DNA of 64,000 nucleotides. Origin: Posidonia oceanica (lineage: Eukaryota > Streptophyta > Magnoliopsida > Alismatales > Posidoniaceae). Position numbers and translations under genes: made by a program. Shown here in pieces: positions 34,490-44,060 of this stretch (the stretch's first letter is position 1; the number at the start of each line of letters is the position of its first letter). The stretch is taken from positions 55,282,501-55,346,500 of the forward strand of contig JAZBRS010000026.1 of NCBI GenBank assembly GCA_037176725.1. Direction: 5' to 3'. The notes beneath the pieces are model-generated. The model was not told the DNA's origin, made no database searches, and saw only the letters and a program-made list of their open reading frames with translations.

Positions 34490-34903
34490 CCAATAATGGT
34501 AGGAAGATGCGTTAAATGGCAGGTACTATTGTCTTAGTACAACATCACCTTTGTCACGCAGCGAGCCATGAAGGGCCAAGCCATGGCAGATCACCTTGCA
34601 GACTTTCCTTTGCCCGAATACCAGCCTCTCCAGACGCAGTTCCCAGATGAGGACATCCTCTTTGCAATGGAAGACTCTGAGGAGGACCCTAAAGACTTAG
34701 AGCATTGGTAGCTATACTTTGATGGCACTGTCAACAAGAAGGGTCGAGGCATAGGCGCGGTGCTGACCATGCCGCAGGGGCAGATGATCCCCTTTGCAAG
34801 GAAGCTGACCTTCAAATGCACTAATAATGAAGCAAAATATGAAGCATGCATTCTAGGATTGAAGGTCGCGCTCGAGCATGAGGCGCAGAAGCTGCATGTA
34901 CAC
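34490..34903 (+). pseudogene. Element A pol, part 2: RNase H region
   Basis: Starts directly after B's 3' LTR and is colinear with about 48614-49027 of element C. In frame from 34490 it encodes the end of the first, degenerate RNase H and the start of the second one (LYFDGTVNKKGRGIGAVL, NNEAKYEACILGLKVALEHEAQKLHVH). Two TAG stops, at 34535-34537 and 34709-34711, both replace CAG of C. It ends in TACAC (34899-34903), the left copy of C's target duplication. Confidence 0.92.
34899..34903 (+). repeat. Target-site duplication of element C, left copy
   Basis: TACAC, matching 62992-62996. A five-base duplication is the expected footprint of a Ty3/gypsy integrase. Confidence 0.95.
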
Positions 34904-36812
34904 TGTTGACACCCCATCTTGGCAGGCTTGGACCCTTGGAGCCCTCTTGGTGATTGCTGGATCAAACCCCAACCAAACCCTAACCCTAATCCTCCTCTCT
35001 ACCCATCAAAAACAGCCCATTTTGACCTAAACCTTTACCCCCCTTCCCAACCTCGAAAGCTAACCAAAATCCATAGGAAAACCTACCACTATCCACTCAA
35101 CAAGCCTACCCAAAAACCTAGGAATTTCCAAACCCAACCCATCCTTGAAAACCCTAGAAAACTTAGGAGAAACTACCCTTCTTCTACACCTTGAAACCCC
35201 TCCAAAACCTCCTTAGAATCAAACCAAAACCTCAGAACCAACACTTCAAACCCTAGACTACCCACTCACCAATTTCCACCCCATTCCGAGACCATTAAGA
35301 CCCTCTTTCACCCAAATTATCCTTTTCTCTCTCCGGGATTATCATTTTCTCTCTCCTCTCTCTCTCCTGATTATCATCTCTCTTTTCATCCCTTTCTTAT
35401 CCTTTTTCTGGTCTAGCTGTGGGCCCCCTCTGTGCTTCTATCCTTCCTCTATCTTATCCCTATTTTTACTTTATTTTTAACACTTTTTCTGAATTTTAAA
35501 AATCGTTTTCCTCTAGTCTATCCCTTTTCCTCCTATCTCCCTCTTTTTTCCATTTCTTTCCTCCTTCACTTTTTCTTTTCTTTCCTTTGCAAAAATCCAC
35601 AAAAACCCATAAAAATCTGCAAAACCTCAAAACATAAAACAAACAAATCAGTACCCTAAGAAAAACAATTAAAAAATATTAAACAAGCAATTAACAACTT
35701 AAACTTAACTTAAGCAAGCTAAAAAGAAAACCAAGCATGCAAACTAAAAAATTCAAAACAAATCAAAAGAAAACACTGAAAAATCAAGGAAAAAGCTAAA
35801 ATAAAATCAAAACCCACCAAAGGTAAAACCCATCAAAAGAATTAAAAAACAAACCCAAAAAGAAGAATTAAAAAATCAAATACTAAAACAAGTAATTAAG
35901 GAAGGCAAAAGACTTAACCTAGTAAACATAAGAAAAACAAGTTAAAAACTTAATTAAAAAAGAAAAGGAAAACACATCTGAAAGACCTAAAAAACACCCT
36001 ATCAAACCAAAAAAATCCAACTAAAAACTTCAAGAAAAATCAACAAAATAAAAATCAAAACATAACTTAAAAGACTTAAGAAGGAAAAACCCTAAGAAGA
36101 CTACAACTTAAAAACCTAAAATCAACCCTGATTAATACGAAATTAAACCCTAAAAAATCCTAATCAATATCCTAAGTGTCCAACAAGGGAAATACAATTT
36201 TTAAAACAATTTAAAAAAGGTTTAACAAACATTTAATCAAGTGAAAACCAATTAAAAACAAAACCAAAACCCTAAAACCCTAATCAAGCCCAAAACACAT
36301 TAATCAACTCAAAATAACCATTAAAAATCTTAATTAAAATCCTAACCTACAGCAAAACTCTTCTAATATTTTTACTTATTTTTAGTTTATTTTTACCTAT
36401 TTTATTTCCCCATTCTACCCTCTCTTTCTTTCTTCCTTCTTTCTTTCTTTCTTTCTTTCTTTCCTTACTGGGCTCAATCCGGCCCGTTTCTTCTTTTTTT
36501 CTTTTCTTCTTTCTTTTTTTCTCGGCCCGCAGCAGTCCGGCCCGCTTCCTTCTCCTCCTTCTTCTTCCTCCTTCCTCAGCGTTTCCACCGGATTTTCTTC
36601 CCGCGAGCTCGCTGCTACAGATCTCCCTCCCTCATTTGAATTTCAAGCTCTCCCTCTCCATCAGATCATGCGACAGCAGCCCGCCGCTCTCTCATCTCTC
36701 AGCACCTTTTCCGGGAGGCATTGAATGCCGGTCGCCTCGCCGTCTCCTGTCTGCTGCAGTGCCACCGACGAGTTTGAAATTCAACAGCGCGCCAGCAGCC
36801 AGCTCCTCCAGA

Positions 36813-36818
36813 TATAAT
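36813..36818 (+). promoter_or_regulatory. Candidate LTR TATA box (element C)
   Basis: TATAAT follows a GC-rich CAGCAGCCAGCTCCTCC stretch after the pyrimidine tract. The equivalent place in solo LTR F has TATAAG (21170) and in the C 3' LTR TATAAT (59110). Transcription would start around 36845. Inferred from position and conservation only. Confidence 0.5.
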
Positions 36819-38139
36819 CCTCCGTCCTTCCTTCAATCCCGAGTTCAGTCGACCTTCAGTTGCCAGTGCCAGTGTGAGTAAGCCAGAGAGCCAGAGCCTG
36901 TGTAAGAGCGAACCAGAGAGTGAGAGAGCAACATCCAAGGAGAATTCCGGCCCCTTCCCCATCCTGTGCGACCCTCCTCCTTCTCCTCTTCACCTTCCAA
37001 TTCCGGAGAGAAGAGAGAGCAGAAGGGAATCCTTGACATCCCGGAGAGAAGCCCCGGTCCGAGCCCAGTCTCCACATCAGAACCTCCTCCAATTTCTTCC
37101 TCTGAATTCAGCAAAACTTCCTCTTTCTTTCCCAGCAAACCAGCCCCCTTCCAAGCCCCGATTTCCCTCCCAATTCCTCCCCCAACTTCACCCAACAGCC
37201 AGCCTTCATCCCCCGATTTCCCATTGCCTTTTCACCACCTAATCACCCACTGAAACCACCCCTGATCACCTGACACTCCAACTGCAAACCCAACACAGGT
37301 CCCTCCAGAATTCCCTTCACTCCCGTTCACCATTGCCTCCCAAAATCCACCCAGATAATCCCCAAACCATCTCCTTTCCAGAGCCCCTAACCTTCGGCCC
37401 TACCCTCCACCACAGACCAAGAATTCCACAACAAACACCTCAGCCTCTCACTGACCAGAATTTCGACCCAGCTCCAACTCCACTCCACACCTTCCAGAAA
37501 CCCTCTCCGAGTATCCAACCTCACTCGCCGAACTTCCAGCAACCTCCCGGAGGGCTTCACTCCACCAGACGAGCAGCAACAACTCCCCCCCACCTCCGGC
37601 AGCATCCTCTGAACCCAAAAGAGCCGAAACCTCACCTGGGCTGTAGAGCTTCAGTCCGGTCGATCAGGAAGCACCGGAGGGACGTTCTGAAGCGATTCCA
37701 ATCTTCGCGAGCAGCCGGCGACGTCCGCAGCGACCGGACGGCCTCCACCGGCGACCTCTGGAACCACTGACGTCAGGGGAACGACTCAGGCGCGGAAAAA
37801 GGTAACCATTGCTTCCCTTAGCTTTCTCTTCTTCTTCTCTTGCTTCCCCAGCCTTTAGAATAGGTTTTCCGGTCCTCCTGCTCCGTCCTCGACTCGCCGG
37901 ACAGTTCTCCTTCTCCGGTGCCGGCTGCTCTTCCTCCGGACACTCCGACCAACAGAGCGAGCTCCGGACCGTTCCCAGAGCTCCGGACGATCGCCGACGT
38001 CGTTCTCCGCCCTCCCGCGCCTCCTCAGCCTCCCCTGTCGACGGCCACGAGTACTGCCGGCGTTCCGCTACAGTACTCGTCGCCGTCGACCAGTTACTGT
38101 GCGTTTATTTTATTCTAGCTAAAGTTTTTAAGTAAATAT

Positions 38140-39060
38140 TGCATATTTGGTTTAAGTTTCTGTCATTTTACATTCCAGTCCTTATTTCATTTAATCTGCT
38201 GTGTTTTTAAATCAAAATCATATTAAATTGCATAATCTGTTTATGGTTTTCAGTATTTGCAATTTGGTCCATTTACTGTGCTGTGCTGTTATTTAATTTT
38301 GTAGTTTAGTCCCTCTGTTTTCAATTTTTGCACTTAAGTCCTGCACTAAATCAGTTCATTTATTTACTTGCATTTTACCATATCACATTGCATTCTGGCC
38401 CCTTACATTTTTCTGATTTTGCACTTAAGCCCATGCACTGTAGTAACCTAGGTTTCATTTATGATTTTTGCATACTGCATTGCATATTTTGCCCCTCCAC
38501 TTTCTCATTTTTGCAGTTAGGTCCATTTTAAATGGACAGTAACTGTGCTGCATGCATTTTAGCTTATTATATTGCATTTTCAACCCTGTTTTTTCTAAAA
38601 ATTGCACTGCAGTCCTGTTATTTGATTTTCAGAGCATGTTTTCCATATTAAATTGCATTTTTGCCCCTGCATAATTTCAAAATCACACATAGGTCCTTGC
38701 ATCTTTCAAAAAATCATGTGAAAAGACCATTTTGCCCCTAGGTTGCATCTTAGCTCCTATGCTTACCAAATTTCATGCAGACCCTCCACTAGTATTCCCA
38801 GACTCTCCAGAACCTTGTTTTCTGGAAAATTTGCATTTTAGACCCCAATTTTTCCAAAATTGCTTTCTGATCCCTTTCTGCTTTCAAAACTTCTTCTAAA
38901 GCATACCCTCTTTTCAAAGCAGCTTTCTGAGCCTAGTTTTTTACAAAACGAAGCCCTGCTCCCTCCTATTTTCAAAACCCTCTCCTGCAGACCCCTGTTT
39001 TCTGGAAAATTTGCATTTTTAGCCCCTTTCTTTTTCAAAATGCTTTCTGAACTCCTATCT
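38140..39060 (+). repeat. TTGCATTTT/CACATAGGTCC degenerate repeats (C 5' LTR)
   Basis: T-rich degenerate array between a donor-like site (AAAAAG/GTAACC at 37801/37802) and the later splice-like segment. It resembles the T-rich body of a plant intron. Confidence 0.7.
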
Positions 39061-39377
39061 TTTCCAAGATTGTTCCTCTTGTTTTCTTTTGCTTGTGCAT
39101 GCATTTTGCATCCACCTAGTCTTGCATTTTAGCATCCTCTTGCACACACTAAGCACTTTTAGCTCCCTTTCACTTGGGAGGACCTTTTTGCACATCCCTA
39201 GGACCTCCTGAACACCTAGATCTGTTCTTCTCCCCTGTTCTGGCCCTTCTGCCTTGGAGCTGCGATATCTTCCAATCCGGCCGTTGGATCTTCTCAAGTA
39301 AGCTGCCCAGGCGACCGCGGCGAGGCGCTCTTCAGCATGGACCAGACAGATTTCAGATCAGGCTCCCGGATTTCCAG

Positions 39378-39470
39378 GTATGTCATGCGAGACACACCGT
39401 GGAACGGTTTAGTGGGAAACAGTTGCTAAGAGATGGTAATCCCTCCGTTTGCACACTCTCCCCTCTGTAG
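39378..39470 (+). other. Intron-like segment in C 5' LTR, shortened by a 229-bp deletion
   Basis: Donor-like CAG/GTATGT at 39377/39378 and a pyrimidine-rich acceptor ending CTGTAG at 39470, followed by GTCTTCACACC. In the other LTRs the same segment is about 326 nt. The 229-bp deletion (junction 39384/39385) lies wholly inside it. Confidence 0.45.
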
Positions 39471-39609
39471 GTCTTCACACCTACTCCGAGTGGTCCTAAA
39501 CAACGTCTGTTCTTACACACACGTTGTTTTGCCTCCCCTTTGGCCTCTTCTGATCTTTTCTGCATTATTGCATTCGCATGGCTTTTCCGAGGTTTTTTTT
39601 TTGCTTCGC

Positions 39610-39820
39610 CGTTTTGGCACCGTTTCGCGTGCCCGCTCTCGCTTTTGCACCGTTTCGCATGCCCGCCCTCGCTTTTGCACCGTTTTGCGTGCCTCTTCGC
39701 TTCCTTGTCTCGTTTTGCATGCTGCCTTGCTTTTCGCTTGTTTTGCGTGTCGGTTTCGCTCTTTTGCGCCGTTTTGCGCGCCTTGCTCATTTCTCGCCTT
39801 GTTTTGCGTGTTTTACGCCG
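39610..39820 (+). repeat. ~30-bp GCACCGTTTTGCGTGC tandem repeats (C 5' LTR)
   Basis: About six degenerate units, fewer than in the B subfamily. The same array lies at 62130-62345 in the 3' LTR. Confidence 0.75.
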
Positions 39821-40468
39821 TTTTCCCTTGCATGTCGATTGCATTGCATGGTTTTCTCGCTGTTTCGCTTTTTCGCCCGCATTTGCATATAGGGCGGTGA
39901 TGCTTACTGCCTGGAGTTCTCACGAGCTAGGTCCCGCCTGGTTCGGAACACGGGCAGCGTAGCTGAGCATTTAGAGAGCACGTTTACTTCCTTGCTTTGT
40001 TTCTTCCCACTTAGAGCACACCTTGAGCATTCATTTAGGCATTTATAGGCACATAGGCATTCAATCCTGCATTTTTCTGCGTATGCGAGCGTAAGCCTAG
40101 AAAGACCGATTTTCGGGCGTGTCGGGGGTGCCTAATACCTTCCCCGCACGTAACAGGAGTCCTTACCCTGTCTTTTGGCCCGCAATGACCGTACTGCCCT
40201 TATCCTAGGCTAGAGTCATCTCATTTGCATTCGTTTGCATTTGTTTTCCTTTGCATTGCTTTGCTTTGCATTTATTGCTCGGTTTTGCGCGTTAATTCAC
40301 GCATTACCCCGGTTTTCCTCGTCTTCCGTTAATAGACGTGGTGGCGACTCTGATTTGTCTTATCTTTCCTTTTTCTCCTCGATTTCAAGTGTTTTCGAGT
40401 TGAGCCTCTTCCTCGGATCCAATCGCCGCTAAATATAGCGAGCTTGATTCCGATCGGGATCGCTACAG

Positions 40469-40486
40469 TGGCGACTCCGCTGGGGA
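40469..40486 (+). promoter_or_regulatory. Primer-binding site of element C
   Basis: TGGCGACTCCGCTGGGGA begins two bases after the LTR end. It is the tRNA-primed start of minus-strand synthesis. It is typical of Ogre/Tat elements (tRNA-Arg primer reported, from memory). An 11-base partial copy, TGGCGACTCTG, lies inside the LTR near 40342. Confidence 0.88.
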
Positions 40487-41669
40487 TTAGACTAGACTCC
40501 GGCTTTCGTTCCCGGCTTTTCGCTCGCCTGTTTTGCAGCTTTGTCTGCCTTGTGTGCCTTCTTCGCCTGTTTTGCTCGCTTTTCTGTGCAAACTCCTAGC
40601 GAGTCGCTTCGAAGCTACTTTGCTCAGGTTTTGCACTTCTTTTGTCGCAGTTTGCGCTTTCCTTTGCCTGGCTTTGCTCCTTTGCCTGTTTATTTACTTA
40701 CTGTCTTGCCTATGCCCTTATTTCCTTTACAGTCTGCTTACTTTTACCTTACCTTATCTTACTTGCTCATTACTGCTTTAATTCTCGCACATTACATGTC
40801 TACATACTTTGTTTGGCTAAAATACATGCTTTTTGGATGTTGAATGCTTCTTTTACACTCCTGCTATGTCACTACACACGCACATACTATGCTTACATGC
40901 CTTTTGACTTGATGAATGTTTCTTTTTCACCATCATATTCACAAACACTCGCACATGCCATGAACATGCCTTTTGTTGTGTTATATGATGGTTGCTTGCC
41001 ATTTTGACTGATTTTCTTCCCTTTTGCACTTGCCATGCTTAGGATAGTAGAGACTTGTCTGCTTCCCCTATGGTTAACTAAAAAATGCAAGTAAAAGGAA
41101 CTTCTAGGGGCAACTAGAGACTACAAACAATCCTTCACTCCCTTTGGTTAATAAAATATGCAAGATAAAAAACTCTAATCATTTTGCATAAGCATCATAT
41201 AGGGCATGCATTCTTCTCCTCTGAGTCCACCTACTAGTCTGCGAAGGACGGTTCCGGCCTCTTGTTCCACTGCTTTGGGCGTGGCATGAGTTGGTCGGTC
41301 CGTCCCCTCCTTTTCCAGGGGTCGTGTCGGTGTTAGTAGAGGGTACCACCCACGCTTTGGCGGGGTAGAGGCCACCAACGCACCACCCTGTCATTACCTG
41401 AGCTTTGGGCCGGGAGTTAGACAGGGGACCTACTTTTTCTGACCTGAGTCGGTGACCCGTACACCCAGGGATACCCGGAGTAGACAGCCTTGCTAGGAAA
41501 CACTAGTTAGGTAAGGGGGCATACTAGAAAGCATGCACATCATTCATGCCACTTAACTAACTCATTTGCATTCATCTTTTAATTTCTAACCCCTAATTTC
41601 CTTCTGTTGTGTTAGCGTGATCGGTAAGCGAGTTTCCCTTTGCCAGAGCTCGAGTATCGACCCTCGTTG
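40487..41669 (+). other. Element C untranslated leader
   Basis: T-rich non-coding leader of about 1.2 kb without a credible ORF. Near its end is a pyrimidine-rich tract followed by GTTAG (AG at 41614-41615), a possible 3' splice site 55 bases before the first in-frame ATG of gag. Confidence 0.75.
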
Positions 41670-44060
41670 ATGCCCTTTTGCGACTTAGTTCACGACCATT
41701 CCCCCTCTGAGCTATCCGCACTTGCGACGATAGCTCCTCTTAGGACTCACCGCTTGAATACCCGTCGCAGCCCTGTTCTCACACGCTCTAGGTCAGCGAT
41801 GGCTCAGTACGTTAGTGAGCCTTCTTTTACTCTTGTCACGGAGGGTGTTTCCATTCCGGCCCCTCCGGTTGCTCCTTCTGTCCCCCTTGTTCCCCCTCCG
41901 ACGCCAGGGTTTCCTCCTCTGACGTCTCTAGGTTCTCAGTACACCCCGGGACAGTGGCAAGCCTCCCTTCCTCCGGATCCGGTCGCCGAGTCTATCTTGA
42001 CGGCCGTTACTCGTGCTCCGGAGATGCCACTGCCCCCTCCGTCCCAGGGATACGTCGCTTTCGACATCCCTTCCACCGCTGCTGCGGCACTTTCTGTAGA
42101 ATCCTTCCCTCCCGGACAGTCTGTGTCCGTGCCACTTGTTTCTCAATCCCCGCCGGCACTGCACTTCAGCGTCCCCACTGGCGAGACGCCCGAGGCGCAG
42201 TACCAGCACCTGATGGAGCTCGCCCAGAGACTGCAGGGCATGGCTCTATCAGTTTGTCCTTCTTCTGTCTCTGTCGTCCCTGAGGTTCCTCCAAGGCCAG
42301 TTCCTGCATTTCTTGCACCAACCTCTGCACCTCCGCCTCGACCATCGTCGCAACTGCTCACGGTTCCGACGATGGGGGCCCGTCTACCGCCTCCTGCACA
42401 ACACTTGGCACAGCATGCTCCACTTCCTCCTGGTGGTCAATCTTTCGGACCGGCTGGAGTCCAGTACCTCACTGGCTCGCTGTCTGGCACCCCGCCAATA
42501 CAGCAACTGGCACTCCGTCATCCACCCCCTATCCCAGCACAGCATGGCATTTACTCTTCTCCTCTCCACCAAGTCCAGCATCCTGCATACACTGTCCCCC
42601 AGCACGGATACGCCGGCCATCCCGTTGCTCCACCAGGCGACGCTATGGTAGATCCGGAGGAGCACTTAGGTGCGACCCATTCGGCGTATGTGCTCACTAC
42701 CCCTGCTGATCCCTCTCCTACAGCAGCAATTCCAGACCCCATCAATAACCGGATGGACGTCTTGGAGAAGGCACTACGACTAGTGCAGGGTACTGAGCAC
42801 CAGACCTACCAGTTCCGGGACCTCTGTTGCTTTCTAGAGGCGGTACTCCCTCCGAAGTTCAAAATCCCGGACTTCGAAAAGTATAATGGTAGGGGCTGCC
42901 CCGTAGCACACCTGAAGGCGTATTGCGGTGATCTCGCTCAGCTTCAGGCTGACGAGAGGTTGCTGATCCGCTTATTCCAGAAGAGTTTGACCGGGCCGGC
43001 ACTCAAGTGGTTCACGTCACTCGATATGTCAGCCATCAAGACTTGGAACGACCTCAGTCAGGCGTTCCTGGAGCAATACTCCTTCAACCTCGATCTTGTC
43101 CCAAAGAGGGCGGACTTGATCGCCATCAAGCAGAACTCTGGCGAGCCGTTCGGGGAGTACGTCGACCGCTGGCGCGCCCTTGCCTCTCAGGTTCGAGATA
43201 GACCCTCTGACGAGGAGTCTATCGAGATCGTTATCAAAGGGGCGCAGCCGTCTCTCGGAGCTCTGCTTAGCATTCAGCCAGTCACTACTTTTGCGGCACT
43301 CATCAGAGCTGGAGCGCGCGTGGAGAGTTCTTTGCGGAGTGGCAACTTCCCGGCTCTCTCTGCGTTCGCTAAGCAGGCAGTGATCAGCAGCAACAGTGCC
43401 AACAGCAGCACCTCCAACAACAACAACAGCGGCAGCAACAACAACCGCCCGAAGAGGAAGGATTCGCCGAAACCCACTGTTGCATTCGTCGATTCTCCTG
43501 CTGTGCCTGTTCGCTTGCCGTCTCGGCCTGCCCCAGCTCAGATGGTGTACGCTCCTGCACCTAGGAACCCGCACACACTGCACATCACTACCACCGCTAG
43601 ACCGGTCTACCCTGCCGCACCGGTCCAGCAAGGCTCGCACCCAAGGCAAAGAAGACCACCCGCTGAGAGGAGGAATTTCACCCCACTGGTGGAACCACTC
43701 ACGGTCATCTTGCCAAAGGTGGCATCGCTCCTGAAGTTCCCGGAGGTCCGTCCGCCGCCAAGCCCTCTGCCGCATTGGTTTAGGCCGGACCTCTTCTGCA
43801 ATTTCCATCGAAGCGTCAGGCATTCGACGGACAATTGCTTCTCCCTGCGGAACGCAATTCAGGACTTGATCGAATCGGGAACGATTGTGATCGACACGCA
43901 CGAGGCTTCCACTCAAGCACACACTCATGCATCTGCATCTCCAGCTGTTCCCTCGCATTCTGTCATCGTCCGCCAACCTTTACCGGAGCACTCTTATCCG
44001 GGAGGGGCGGGAACCTCAGGCGTCCACTCTGTCTTTCCTTCTGGGCCTGCTATTCTGTAG
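41670..44060 (+). CDS. Gag polyprotein of element C
   Basis: Structural polyprotein of the virus-like particle. The first in-frame ATG is at 41670; the open frame itself extends 30 bases further upstream. A Pro/Ser-rich N-terminal 350 residues has no recognised domain. The retrotransposon-gag capsid domain follows, with FEKYNGRGCPVAHLKAYC (about 42878-42931), FQKSLTGPALKWF and FLEQYSFNLDLVPKRADL. Then comes a low-complexity Ser/Asn run (43380-43450) and a zinc-knuckle-like motif CNFHRSVRHSTDNC (43797-43838). The knuckle has the form CX2HX4HX4C rather than CX2CX4HX4C, which I recall as usual in Tat/Ogre Gag. It ends with TAG at 44058-44060. Protease follows in the -1 frame with an overlapping open frame, and no obvious heptamer slip site is visible. 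About 797 residues, long compared with typical Ty3/gypsy Gag. Confidence 0.88.
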   Translation: MPFCDLVHDHSPSELSALATIAPLRTHRLNTRRSPVLTRSRSAMAQYVSEPSFTLVTEGVSIPAPPVAPSVPLVPPPTPGFPPLTSLGSQYTPGQWQASLPPDPVAESILTAVTRAPEMPLPPPSQGYVAFDIPSTAAAALSVESFPPGQSVSVPLVSQSPPALHFSVPTGETPEAQYQHLMELAQRLQGMALSVCPSSVSVVPEVPPRPVPAFLAPTSAPPPRPSSQLLTVPTMGARLPPPAQHLAQHAPLPPGGQSFGPAGVQYLTGSLSGTPPIQQLALRHPPPIPAQHGIYSSPLHQVQHPAYTVPQHGYAGHPVAPPGDAMVDPEEHLGATHSAYVLTTPADPSPTAAIPDPINNRMDVLEKALRLVQGTEHQTYQFRDLCCFLEAVLPPKFKIPDFEKYNGRGCPVAHLKAYCGDLAQLQADERLLIRLFQKSLTGPALKWFTSLDMSAIKTWNDLSQAFLEQYSFNLDLVPKRADLIAIKQNSGEPFGEYVDRWRALASQVRDRPSDEESIEIVIKGAQPSLGALLSIQPVTTFAALIRAGARVESSLRSGNFPALSAFAKQAVISSNSANSSTSNNNNSGSNNNRPKRKDSPKPTVAFVDSPAVPVRLPSRPAPAQMVYAPAPRNPHTLHITTTARPVYPAAPVQQGSHPRQRRPPAERRNFTPLVEPLTVILPKVASLLKFPEVRPPPSPLPHWFRPDLFCNFHRSVRHSTDNCFSLRNAIQDLIESGTIVIDTHEASTQAHTHASASPAVPSHSVIVRQPLPEHSYPGGAGTSGVHSVFPSGPAIL

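Larger units (their letters stand above)
34904..40467 (+). repeat. 5' LTR of element C (5,564 bp)
   Basis: Starts TGTTGACACCCCATCTTGGC and ends GGGATCGCTACA. It is shorter than the 3' LTR by 227 bp, fully explained by a 229-bp deletion at 39384/39385 here and a 2-bp deletion in the 3' copy near 60985. Domains: teloboxes (for example AAACCCTAA 34975-34983), A-rich strand (35590-36330), polypyrimidine run (36410-36560), GC-rich promoter-like region, T-rich repeats (38140-39060), splice-like segment, ~30-bp repeats, GCCTAATACCTTCCC near 40129. Confidence 0.95.

Noticed and set aside
43029..43976. 315-codon minus-strand ORF opposite gag
   Set aside because: Antisense shadow of gag. Some Tat elements are said to carry antisense ORFs, but nothing here beyond openness supports it.
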